A DNA stretch of 64,000 nucleotides from Galaxea fascicularis (lineage: Eukaryota > Cnidaria > Anthozoa > Scleractinia > Euphylliidae): the NCBI GenBank assembly GCA_948470475.1, contig OX419340.1:13637851-13701850 (forward strand), in the 5' to 3' direction. The notes under the pieces are model-generated. The model saw nothing but the letters and a program-made list of their open reading frames with translations, was not told the DNA's origin and did not search any database. Positions 13,093 to 22,805 of this stretch are shown here, one piece after another. Within the stretch, counting starts at the first letter, position 1; each line of letters starts with the position of its first letter. The position numbers and the translations under genes are program-made.

Positions 13093-14123
13093 GGTCTCTC
13101 CTCTTCCCTTCCCCTGGAGCGAGAGAGGAGAGACCCTGGTTGGGCTGGTCACGCGTTCACAGAGCAAAAATATTCCTCAGGGAAGGGTGGTTTGTTTGCT
13201 CGATTTTTTGCCTCATTTTCTTTGTCATCTTCAAATCGAGGCTGCTGGTATCGTTGTTCAAGTCGCAATATCTCGGAGTAAGTATTGTAACTTCAATTTA
13301 AAACCTAAACAAGTCCAGTGTTTGGAAGCCATATATTCTGGCAGAGATGTTGTGGCAGTTTTACCGACGGGATACGGTAAATCTTTGATTTTTCATCTTC
13401 TTCCTTCGCTCTTCCTCGAGAAAATGAACAGTCAATCCGTGTCATTTCGTCCTGTTGTTATCGTTGTTTCGCCTTTGAACGCCCTTATTAAAGATCAGAT
13501 AAGAAGGAGCAGCGAAGGAAGTGTCAACGCTACGTTTTTTAATGCAAAGAGGAAACGCGATTCGAGTGATTTGGAGTTGGATGCTAGTGACGCGAACATC
13601 CCACTTTTAAAAGATGCGAAGTACGAGATGATTTTCACGCATCCGCAAGCATTTCTGTCGTGCAAGGACGGAATGGAGCTGTTTTGAGGGAAATAAAATT
13701 TTTCACGCGTCTTTCACAAGGCCTACATAATATGTGGCAACAATTCATCTTGTCTCAACGGCCGGCCATAGACGTCCTCGGCAGCGGCGAGCAATGCGCG
13801 ATTTTCTTTTGCATAAATGTTCTTCGAGCGAGATACGTCTCCAACTGATTTAGAAAGCCTGCAACAACTGATATTTGCAGTGGTGGAAGATTTACTGATC
13901 TTTTTGAGCGTCTGCTGAATACTCCCAGTAGCGCTTCACGTGTAGTTTGTTTTGATTGCCGACAAGCTACGCTCGCCAGTGAACTAAGTGGGGACAAATT
14001 TCACACTTATCTGCCCCTCCATCGAATCGTTTATTTGTAATCTCCCAGATTCTGGGAGACACGTCACCAGCCCAAACCAGGGTCTCTCCTCTCTCGCTCC
14101 AGGGGAAGGGAAGAGGAGAGACC
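13093..14123. mobile_element. Inverted-hairpin element carrying a helicase fragment
   Basis: A roughly 60-bp segment at 13093-13152 recurs almost perfectly inverted at 14063-14123, with one base indel and one short swap. Each copy is itself a hairpin: ggtctctcctc pairs with gaggagagacc around a GGAGCGAGAG centre. The one-kilobase interior holds the RecQ-like fragment. The arrangement suggests a DNA transposon derivative; the family is not identified. Confidence 0.6.
13187..13687 (+). pseudogene. RecQ-like SF2 helicase fragment
   Basis: The frame encodes a superfamily-2 N-terminal half: the Q-motif-like LKPKQVQCLEAIYSGRD, motif I VLPTGYGKS (Walker A) and motif Ia VVIVVSPLNALIKDQ. It then passes through a block where a DEAH-like motif is expected (MIFTHPQAFLS reads like the RecQ 'Y.sPE.l' segment) and stops at 13687. 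Motifs II to VI are absent or frameshifted. Later text at 13870-13990 has another short open stretch (RVVCFDCRQ) that may be further remains. As it lies inside an inverted-repeat element and is truncated, it is treated as transposon-borne and dead. Confidence 0.65.
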
Positions 14124-14130
14124 TCTTCCT

Positions 14131-14194
14131 CTTCTTCAGCACTTACAAAATCGATACTTGTATCCAAGTATCGATTTTGTAAGTGCTGAAGAAG
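14131..14194. repeat. Perfect 30-bp palindrome
   Basis: Left arm 14131-14160 and right arm 14165-14194 are perfect inverted copies around the 4-base loop tatc. Both arms carry CTGAAGAAG or its complement, so two half hammerhead-like motifs face each other. It probably marks a head-to-head junction of Penelope-like terminal repeats. Confidence 0.8.
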
Positions 14195-14212
14195 CCCGAA
14201 CGGGCGAAACGT
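14186..14212 (+). ncRNA. Hammerhead-ribozyme-like core (PLE-type)
   Basis: CTGAAGA, one spare A, a GCCC/GGGC helix closed by GAAC, then GAAACG. This is the CUGANGA - helix II - GAAA order of a hammerhead with a bulged A. The same layout with a different but still paired helix occurs at 17306-17330, a compensatory difference that argues for RNA structure. Cleavage is not shown. Confidence 0.5.
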
Positions 14213-14430
14213 CCATTTATTAAAGACCACAAAGAGAAAAGTTCGCATCTACTTATGATTATTTCAAGAAGAAGCGTTTTAAATCCCCTGAAGAGTGAGT
14301 AATCACGAAACAGGCTTGTCGGGAAGAAAGTGTAGTTTTTTCTGTTTTTCAACACATATTGCGCTCTGCTTTTATGCATTGAGCACTGTTTTACGGAAAC
14401 ATCGATACACGGACTTCCTATATATATATA
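14195..14430 (+). mobile_element. Penelope-like terminal segment
   Basis: Runs from the hammerhead-like motif to 'cggacttcc' and a TA run. The last 20 bases (acatcgatacacggacttcc) recur inverted at 15360-15379, at the start of the plus-strand Penelope-like copy. The two therefore look like arms of one element or of two copies meeting around the tRNA-like block. Confidence 0.45.
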
Positions 14431-14436
14431 TATATA

Positions 14437-14609
14437 GAAAGTAAAGGAAACCCAACACTGGACAACTTCTGGAGAAATTGAAAAACTGTAATTGCCCTGA
14501 GCGGGATTTGAACCCACGTCCCCCTGATCGCTAGTTGGGTGTGATGACCACTACACTATCAGGACAACCCCGCTGGCAACGAGGCTGATAAATCACTTAA
14601 TGTGTGGCA
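14437..14609 (-). repeat. tRNA-like repeat, duplicate 1
   Basis: A 173-bp unit identical at every base to 14796-14968. Its minus strand at 14564-14493 has a tRNA-like head with box A (TAGTGTAGTGGTCATCAC) and box B (GGGTTCAAATCCC). The outer ends pair as an acceptor stem. The anticodon arm does not fold into a 7-base loop, so this is not a functional tRNA gene. Confidence 0.7.
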
Positions 14610-14795
14610 TTCTACGTGGTACTCCCTAAGGGCCAGTTTTTCCGTGTGATAACGCTGGATCAACATGTGATTCACAGGCGGACAAGGGTAATTAATGTAA
14701 AGAGTAAGTTAAGTAGGTCCCTTGAGCCAACAGCGTATCACCTCCAGGAGGATCGCAAATGGATTCACAGTCCAAGTTGAGGAGAAATTATGAAA

Positions 14796-14964
14796 GAAAG
14801 TAAAGGAAACCCAACACTGGACAACTTCTGGAGAAATTGAAAAACTGTAATTGCCCTGAGCGGGATTTGAACCCACGTCCCCCTGATCGCTAGTTGGGTG
14901 TGATGACCACTACACTATCAGGACAACCCCGCTGGCAACGAGGCTGATAAATCACTTAATGTGT

Positions 14965-14968
<4 letters not shown>
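14796..14968 (-). repeat. tRNA-like repeat, duplicate 2
   Basis: Exact copy of 14437-14609 with a 359-bp offset. It runs directly into a TA microsatellite at 14969-15000, whereas copy 1 is preceded by a TA run. Zero divergence means a very recent duplication, gene conversion or an assembly duplicate. Confidence 0.75.

Positions 14969-15001
<33 letters not shown>
14969..15001. repeat. TA microsatellite
   Basis: Sixteen TA steps. Similar runs at 14410-14436, 15339-15359, 17495-17536 and 20923-20945 mark element boundaries in this region. Confidence 0.9.
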
Positions 15002-15003
<2 letters not shown>

Positions 15004-15055
15004 CAAGTTAAGAAGGAACAGAAATTACACAACTAAAGAAATGAGTGAAAATGTG

Positions 15056-15124
15056 GTCCAGCCAGGAATCGAACCTGGGTCTCCAGATTACCGGTCGGAT
15101 GCCTTAACCACTCGGCCACTGAAC
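15056..15124 (-). repeat. tRNA-like SINE head, second type
   Basis: The minus strand reads GTGGCCGAGTGGTTAAGGC (box A, Leu/Ser style) through GGTTCGATTCC (box B). The loop has C instead of U at position 33 and no long variable arm, so it is tRNA-derived rather than a working gene. Upstream on the same strand lies TATCAGCCgCGTTGCCAGCG, nearly the same leader as before the 14.5-kb tRNA-like units. Confidence 0.6.
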
Positions 15125-15375
15125 CAACCACGCTGGCAACGCGGCTGATAATTGACCTTCATGTGGATAGGTCCGGGGAGACATGCGTCACATTTTCGTG
15201 CAGATCAGGATCACCTCACTACCCCCCGGTCGATCGGCGATGCACGGCCCAATCCCCCTGTGGAAATTTATGAAAGTTAAGGAAACCCAAATCAGGCAAT
15301 CAGTTGCTCATAATCCTCTCCCCAACCTTAACTTTCATATATATATATATATATATATAGGAAGTCCGTGTATCG

Positions 15376-16783
15376 ATGTTCCCTAACATTGACAACAAAC
15401 TTGGTCTCACTGCAGTCAGGAAGGCTTTGAATGCTAGAGAAAACAAATTTCCATCTACGACTTGTATTTTAGAAGCTGTGAAAATCTGTTTGAAAAGTAA
15501 CCATTCTGTTTTTAAGGAGAATTTCTTTCTTCAAATACATGGCACAGCTATGGGTCCTAAGAATGCGTGTAGTTACGCCGATCTCGCCATGGGCGAGATA
15601 GATCTCAAAGCTAAGTTTTCTGGTCCGATAAAGCCGTCCTTATGGTGGCGATACCGTGACGATGTTTTTGATCTCTGGCAGCAAGGCCTTCCCGCTTTAC
15701 ATCAATTCACTGATTAATATTAACTCTCTGTATCCTACTATCAAATTTGAATTAGTTTTTTCTGAGCGTGAGCTCCATGTACTCGATCTTACTTTATATC
15801 TTATTGATGGGTTTATTAGGACAGATGTCTATTCTAAACCTACGGACAGCCATTTGTATCTTCCACCCTCTAGCTGCCATCCTAAGCATGTTTTCAAGGC
15901 TATTCCTTTTGGAGTAGCCACAAGACTCAAAAGAAATTGCTCTGATGAAACTTTCCTTGCCGAGAGAACAGCTGAGTACAAAGGGTACCTTCTAAACCAA
16001 GGATATCCTTCCAAATTAGTTCATGACCAATTCTCCAAAGCCTCTGTTATTTCTAGGAATGATTTACTTAGGACCCGCGGAAAAGAAAAGAAGAAATTAT
16101 TTCCTTTTGTTACTACTTTTAATCCTAATTTACCCGATGTGGGTAACATAATTAGAAAGCATTTGTTTATTTTACAATCTAACCCTAAATTAAAAGAACT
16201 TTTCCCTCAAGGCTCTGTCATACCCGCCTTTCGTCGGACAAAAAATCTTAAAGAGCTGCTGGCACCATCCCGTTTGAAAACCGCCGAAGAGGGACAGTCA
16301 ACTCACCACATGAATGGTTGTTTCAAAGGTGATAGGAATAGATGCGACCTCTGCCGTAATTTCTTTGTGGAATCTAAATCATTTCCTAGTTTTCAGACGG
16401 GCAAAGAATACACTATCCATTCCAGACTTTCCTGTGATTCTAAAAACGTTATCTACTTGGCTTCTTGCAAGAAATGTCGCTTGCAATATGTGGGATCTAC
16501 CACCACTGATTTCAGAATTAGGTTTCGTAACCATAAGTCCGCTATGCTCACAAACAAAACAACTTGTGAGGTAGCGGTGCATTTCAACAAAATCCCACAC
16601 ACTCTAGGTGATTTTTCTTTTCAGTGCATCGATCAGGTGCGGGCTTTAAACAACCTTGAAGAGGTCGATAGGCTTTTAATCACTAAAGAGGCTTATTGGA
16701 GTGCCCAGCTGTTCTCTCTGGCACCCCACGGCTTAAATAAAAGGAAGGAATTTCATTCTAAAAACAGAATTTGTTATAATTAA
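15376..16783 (+). pseudogene. Penelope-like RT and GIY-YIG endonuclease, frameshifted
   Basis: 15376-15717 encodes the reverse transcriptase from the MFPNIDN segment to the catalytic WRYRDDVFDLWQ box. A second frame, in use from about 15716 to 16783, holds the thumb (SERELHVLDLTLYL, VYSKPTDSHLYLPP) and a Cys-rich linker (CDLCRNFF). It ends with the GIY-YIG endonuclease (VIYLASCKKC, QYVGSTTTDFRIRFRNHKSA). One extra base near 15716 explains the shift, since the two frames then meet without overlap or gap. Penelope-like elements prime at nicked DNA with this nuclease. The copy lacks the N-terminal RT part, so it cannot be autonomous even apart from the shift. Confidence 0.9.
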
Positions 16784-17305
16784 TTTCCCCCCTTTCAGCT
16801 TACGTTCTTGCGTGAACAATCGTTCAAAGGCCCTTTTCTTGGATTTTGTCAGCCTTTTGGGTGTCGATTGGACTCAAAGGCCCTGTTTGGGGAACTTATT
16901 ACATTGTTTAAGGGCCCCTCCAGGGATTTTGTTGTTTGTCGGCCCTTTCGGGCTCCAAAGGCCTCGTTTTGGGATTTTGCCACGATGTAACGCTTGATTT
17001 CTACGTCGGGGTGGGTTACCTTTCTAATCTTTAAACATTCGCTTTTAATACTTGCATTGCTTCTTCAGTTGCTGTATTACTTAATTTTTATCCCTCTTTT
17101 GTTAGTTGTTCATAACGGCGTCTATTCAGTATTTTCTCGCTCCGCTGATTCTGCTTTTTTTGTCGTCTGTTAATTACCACTACTTGTTGTTCTTTTTTGT
17201 AATCTCGTACCTTATTCGTTAGTCAGTTAGTTGTCAAATGTAATTACGTAATCTTTAGCACTTTTACCCTATTTAAGGTCCGTTTTTATTCTAAAGTTGT
17301 AATAA

Positions 17306-17330
17306 CTGAAGAAGGTCTTCGACCGAAACG
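17306..17330 (+). ncRNA. Hammerhead-ribozyme-like core in PLE 3' tail
   Basis: CTGAAGA, spare A, GGTC-TTC-GACC helix, GAAACG. Same architecture as 14186-14212. It sits about 520 bases after the element's stop codon, where Penelope-like repeats are known to hold minimal hammerheads. Confidence 0.5.
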
Positions 17331-17492
17331 TTTTATTATAGTTTTTATCCTTTTTTTAACGTCAGAAGTTGTCCATCCTCGCTTTCTTTTTAACGTTTTA
17401 CATTCATTCATGCTGTGAGGTTTGGACTGAGAATCCTACTGATCCTCCTGACGCAGTGACACCTTTGTTGGCTTGAGAGATCTACTAACAGT

Positions 17493-17494
<2 letters not shown>

Positions 17495-17554
<60 letters not shown>

Positions 17555-17560
17555 TTTTTA
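17495..17560. repeat. TA microsatellite and T tract
   Basis: About 21 TA steps followed by about 23 T. Reading frames over this stretch are artefacts. Confidence 0.9.
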
Positions 17561-17632
17561 CGAAACCAAGATTGTCGCAAGACATTGCTTCCTTTAAGAA
17601 CTATATAGCTAGTTTTAATTTAGGTGTAAAGT

Positions 17633-18165
17633 GTATAGGTTGCATAGTAGGGAGGGAAGAAAAGTAAGAATTCGCTGGAAATAACGTCCTTAACAAATTA
17701 CCCGGGATGCTTTTAGTAGACAACGCAAATTTTTACTTACAGTGCAGACACTCGAACCATGAACGCTATGGCTTTATTTTCACTTTATTCAGTGTACTTT
17801 ATTCTCACTTATTTTGTAGTTATTTTCTTACACTTTTCCATAACTAACCAATCACATCCGTGAACCGAAACAATAGCACAGACACTTTTCTCCTTTTTCC
17901 GTGTTTTTATCGTTCCACGCAAAGCAAAGTTTGTGACGCTTAGACAAGTAACTAATTCAATTGTCAGTAAGGATGTGTTGAAGTTGAAGGACAATTTGAC
18001 ATGAGTGAACATTACAATTAAATTGTTTTTCCGTTTTTCGGTAAGCGGATTTTGAAGTGCAGACACGATTCCTCACTGAAAAAATGTTCGTTTGTCACGT
18101 GATTGCCAAAGTGTTCAAGGCTAAGACGCGATGTGACGACGAAATGTTTGGACCATTTTTCAACT
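17633..18165. repeat. Dispersed repeat R1, deleted copy
   Basis: Matches the two ends of 8838-10970 but lacks most of the middle. Begins 'gttgcatagtaggga' and ends near 'gatgtgacgacgaaat'. Confidence 0.5.
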
Positions 18166-18800
18166 GCTAGTATTAAAAGAATTTCAAAGTGCTACTATTA
18201 TAAAAAATTTTGGCCCACTCATTTTTCTTCAGAATTCGAAAGTATAAGACGAAGGACATTCCATGCCAAATTTTAAGCTCTAACTCCAACGGGAAGTTCT
18301 ATTATTTTGGCATAATTTTTAGTTTCGGCTTGCCGCCATTACTCATTTCAAACTTGTCCTCGAACCACTTGCACAGTTGGGTCGAGTATAACGTGACGTC
18401 ATATACGCACAACATTTCCTTCCAACATGGCGGGTTGCAGTAGTGAGACGACAGATATTGCGTAAACAAAGCTATCATCCCATGTCACAGAGGTTCTAGC
18501 ATTTGATCTGAGATGAAGCTGGCCATACACACGTCGGAAACGGTCTCTTTCAGTCTTTGATGAACGTGGACGACAAAACAGGCCCAAAAACCGCGACTGT
18601 TAGATAGCATCGCGGCGCAGTGAGGAAGGTGTATTTCAAACATGAAGGACGGCCGTATTTTCTGTCTGCCTCAAGTCTTACATTAAGGACTGCTATTCAA
18701 AATAAGCTGAAGGTTCGAATGAAGCGACCTTGAGACAAGCTGGAATTTCTCACCGTTTAGTTTGCAAAACTGCATCTGATCTTTCAAGATATCAAATGGT
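18166..18800. other. No gene recognised
   Basis: Short frames only, none recognisable. No clear repeat structure seen. Confidence 0.35.
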
Positions 18801-18889
18801 GTATACAGATGCCGCATTATAATCTCGTACCGAGATCTCATTTCTTAGGGACGAGGCCGAAGGCGAGATCTGGTCAGATCCGATTAGTC

Positions 18890-19180
18890 CACGTGATCGC
18901 CTGTCAGGAATGTCACAAGCGATGTAAGAGCGCATGCCCGAAAGAATTCTCTAAATGTCGGTTTTGTGTGTCGAACGACGAATTTGATAAATCCATGAAG
19001 TTTTCGCTCGGAACGTCCCATATAAATTTAAAACCAAAATAGATGGAGGCCTTGAGAGTTATTGTGCAGCAAAATAGAGACGTCTTAACCGTCCTTCCAA
19101 CAGGATATGGCAAGTCTTTTTGTTTCAACGTTTTGTTAATTCATGGCGGGAATTCTTGCTCCATTGCAATTGGTTGTAAT
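18890..19180 (+). pseudogene. Second RecQ-like helicase fragment with Cys-rich lead
   Basis: A Cys-rich stretch (CQECHKRCKSACPKEFSKCRFC) ends at 19042. It is followed directly by MEALRVIVQQNRDVLTVLPTGYGKSF, a Walker A block closely resembling the one at 13340-13390. The frame decays after the motif. Like the first fragment it is an isolated motif-I piece, probably a transposon relic. Confidence 0.5.
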
Positions 19181-19199
19181 GTGAGAGCAAAGAGGGAAA

Positions 19200-22100
19200 G
19201 CCTTGTATAGTGGGGCGTTGACCGCGTATCCTGCGAGTCCAAATGACGAACCTCGCAACTAAAAACAGAAGGTAATGTTGTTTGTTTCTTAAAAGTTGGG
19301 GCTGTAGACCAATAACTAATAAAGGTGATAACTCATTTTGTTTCTTGCTTGTTTCACTTGTGTAGACAGCAACTTCTGATTGGACAGATATTTATAGTTT
19401 TGAAATCTGTCATACATATGTTCATTTTCGTCACACAATGCACTTCCAGTTTTAACGATGTTCTTGCAGTTTTGACAATTTTAGGAAAGGAACAAGAAAC
19501 ACGAGGAAAATTACAAAACTAAACACTGATCAGCTTCGAAACGAAATATTTGCGCCCCGACAAGGAACCACTCAACCAAATTAGCTTGACGCCAAATCAA
19601 TTACGGCTAGCATTCTTCATTGAATGTTTTTTGCCGCCTTTCACCGCCCGCATTATTTCTGATAATAAGAGTGTCCAATCGGTTAAACGGCAAATAGTAA
19701 TCATATCATTTGAAAAACACTGCTTGAATTTAGAACGGCATTGCCTCCCGGCTAGGTCTCTCGCGGTCACACTACGGGCTGTTTGAATAAATCGAAAAAA
19801 AATGGCTTCAATTCTCAAAAACTCAATTTCATTGTTTATAACCCTTAAAAATTCACGTCAGAAACGGTAGAGTGCCACTAAAATAGTTCTACTCTATTTC
19901 CATATTTCAAAGAGCATATTTTCATCAGGATGACCGAATTAAAAGATGCTGAAAAATTATTGAAGGACTTTCTAGGGGACGCAGGTATCATTTCACTGAA
20001 CAGGTTGTGCATCGCACGCAATTCAAAACAGTAAAGACACTTCCCTCGGAAATGTTAGATTACAATTTTTAATGCTTCAATGTCTTCTGTTGAATCCAGT
20101 TCATACCATTAACAAACATGAGCAGCAAACACACAGTTGTTATAACCAACAAGCCGAATCGTCAAAACAATCCGCGTAAACTTCAAATACTTTCGCCCCC
20201 ACCGTTATACCATCTTCATCATCCATCGAAACAGCACAACTCATACTTCACTCTGATCTGACTCCAGTACCTACCTCCTATTTTGTGTAAACAAAATCGC
20301 TCTATGTAGCGTGAAGCCCAAGAAAGGTATAAGAAAGCTACCGTTCCACGATTTTCAACACATTTTCAACACATCATGAAAAACTCCATACATTTTAAAG
20401 GAACTTTGTTTCCGATTATTCAAATGACTCTAATAATTTTAAACAATTTATCAGAAAAGTGAAACTTGACCCATCATTTAGGGAACTCAATTTTAACAGT
20501 TTATCTGTTCAGTCAATGCCCAAGAAGATGAGCGATTTTATCTTTTAAATTTCTGAATTTTTATATAAATCCCTATTTAAAGTCCTGAATCTCTACGTCA
20601 GTTCTAAATTTTTATATTCATGTACTATTATGGTAGCCTTTCCGGAGAAAAGTGTTTGCTTATTTAACGCATGCGTGAATGACAAGTATAGCTCAAAAAT
20701 GGCACCAGCTCCACGCAAGAGCTCGCAAGTACGCGCAACGGAAGTAATTTTGATTGGCTGATTTTGAAAAATGACAATCAATCAAAAAGTGGGCGGTAGA
20801 CGCTCCGCGCAAGACTTGTATCAGACTCTATTTTTTGTTCCCCTTTTCCCGCGGGAAAGGTTTACCATCGAAACGAAAATAGAGCCTGATTTGCAGGTTA
20901 CCTAATTTTTACTACTGCCTAACATATATATATATATATATATATCAAGGGGCTCACCTTTGATTTGCCCCCAAAAATATTTACTAACACATTGTTCGGG
21001 TGATATCGCGGATTTTAATTGAGTGTCTTAGACCCAAAACCAAAGTTATTACTTTGACCAATCACAACAGACGCAAACAGCGCACTGGGCCAATCAAAAT
21101 ACGAAACAGCTATATGTAGCTGGCAGAAAGCGCGGGAAAATGAGCGCGTGTAAGTCGCAATTGGTGTTGGCTTTGCTTCTCATTGGCACGAATTTTGCTG
21201 GCCAATCACAGAGCAAAGCAATGCAAAATCAAAGCAAAAGAAATTTATCTTCGATACTAAATCGAAAACTGATCTTGGCAACTGGAACAAATTACGACAA
21301 GCAACGCAAAGATCAGAGGACTAATATTCAGTTTCAATTTGCGCCTCCGAAAAGCAGGATTTTTAACGGCACAGAAATGTGCCCTTGGTACGATAGGTAC
21401 CAACAAAAAAAGTCGTTGAATTTGTTCGTTTACCAAAACGTTGCTCAGAGTTCCAAAAGCTGGTAAAAGCTGGTTGCGGAGCACAGTCTGGAAAGGCTTA
21501 TATATACAAAACCGAAAAAACAACACTAGTGCGAGTTTTTAGGCGGGGTTTGGGGCATGCTTCACAGTTAGGAACATGTTATATTCATGGCTCGGAAATG
21601 CCATTCCATCATTTTAATTTCGCTTCTTGAAGCTTTTTAGTAAAGTTTCCTTAGAAATAAAAACAATTCTGCTTAATTACTTTCCTCTCACTGCATCTAT
21701 TCTTACTTGCCGTGTTGTTAAGGGGAAACTAACTTAATTACAAAATTAGCTAAAATTGTTGCTATGGAAAGCTCCCAGCCCTCATATCTTGGAAACCCTA
21801 ACTTGCACAGACAAGCCGTCCGGCTATGTTTTTAAAAACAAAAAGCTTTTCAAGATTTTCGAGTCACAACCATATTCGGTAAGTCACGTGACAAGAACAG
21901 AAAAATGCCTAAAACTCGAGCGGCGTACACTTCTGGATATCGAAAATGGTGCCAATGGTTAAGGATCACCAAGGTGAAAAATTACACGTATCGATTATTT
22001 GAAATTCGCGTTACCAGGAGATTTATGACGTCATAAGCAACAATTGCTTGCGTACGCACGTAAAGAAAGCTGGAATATCTCCGACTGGCAAAAAAACTTG

Positions 22101-22600
22101 GAACTACACATAATTTCCTCCAAGTTTTAAGGATTTTTCTCTCGAAAGCGCAGTTGGGGCCTGGGGCAAGTTTACGCATGCGCAATAACAATTTATAAAT
22201 TTGGCATATTCAACTTCGCACATTTCACCAATATAATGGAAAAAACACCGAAAAAACAGTATTTTACAAATACAATCCGTAAAAATCCCTTGGCAACAAC
22301 GCTAAGTCTGTAGTTAAGTTGATCCCCCCTTAAGTAACAATCGGTCAGCTTCCAGTTGCATTTATTTGCTTTTGTTTTTGACTCACCCCCCCTTCCCCCT
22401 CCGTCCCCTCTTCCCCCTCCCCCACCACAACTCGCTTTTGTTTTCTTTTGACCCACTCCCCTTACTCACCCCCATCCTACCCTGCAAAAACACATAGTAA
22501 CTTTCCCAACTTTCGGCCTAGGTTCATCAGTTTAAGCTTACACGCGTTAACATGCTGGGTTGCCAATGATAAAAGAACTGTGAAAACCGTAAAATAAGCT
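19200..22600. other. Intergenic DNA without recognised gene
   Basis: Contains a TA run (20923-20945), a C-rich tract near 22380-22430 and CCAAT-like repeat text ('gaccaatcacaac', 'ggccaatcacagag') around 21055-21215. A 38-codon frame at 19930 ends at a GT-like position but has no supporting partner exon. Confidence 0.4.
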
Positions 22601-22617
22601 CCACATCACAATATATG

Positions 22618-22623
22618 TTTATT
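22618..22623 (-). terminator. Poly(A) signal of CTHRC1
   Basis: AATAAA on the minus strand, about 185 bases past the stop at 22806. Confidence 0.6.
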
Positions 22624-22805
22624 GCAGAATCAAAGAGCCTCTACCTCAATTTTTCCTATCGTCAGTGAAAAATTAACCTGCCTGAAAACATTCAGTATTC
22701 CCTTATTATTTAACGTTTTAGCCTTTACATATAGCTCTTCACTTGTGATTTAGTGCTTTTTCCAGCACCTGGTCCTCTTTCTATGTTATGATGGGTGCTA
22801 GTATG

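Larger units (their letters stand above)
15360..17400 (+). mobile_element. 5'-truncated Penelope-like retroelement
   Basis: Starts right after a TA run with a 20-base end inverted relative to 14398-14417. It carries the Penelope-like reading frame (15376-16783, one frameshift) and a 3' tail with the hammerhead-like motif at 17306-17330. A second TA run lies at 17495. The 5' part of the reverse transcriptase is missing, as is common for retroelement copies. Confidence 0.8.

Noticed and set aside
14493..15124. tRNA genes
   Set aside because: Boxes A and B are present, but the anticodon arms do not give a proper 7-base loop or have C33; they sit in repeated units, so they are tRNA-derived repeats.
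17473..17667. Tyr-Ile repeat protein
   Set aside because: Translation of a TA microsatellite and a T tract.
19930..20034. Short frame MTELKDAEKLLKDFLGDA ending at a GT-like position
   Set aside because: Could be a first exon, but no matching acceptor exon was found and 18 codons are too few for a call.
21140..21466. 108-codon frame with a hydrophobic start and CPWYDRY motif, suggestive of a small secreted protein
   Set aside because: The frame lies in CCAAT-rich repeat-like text, has no splice partner and no clear family match; the hydrophobic start may be chance.
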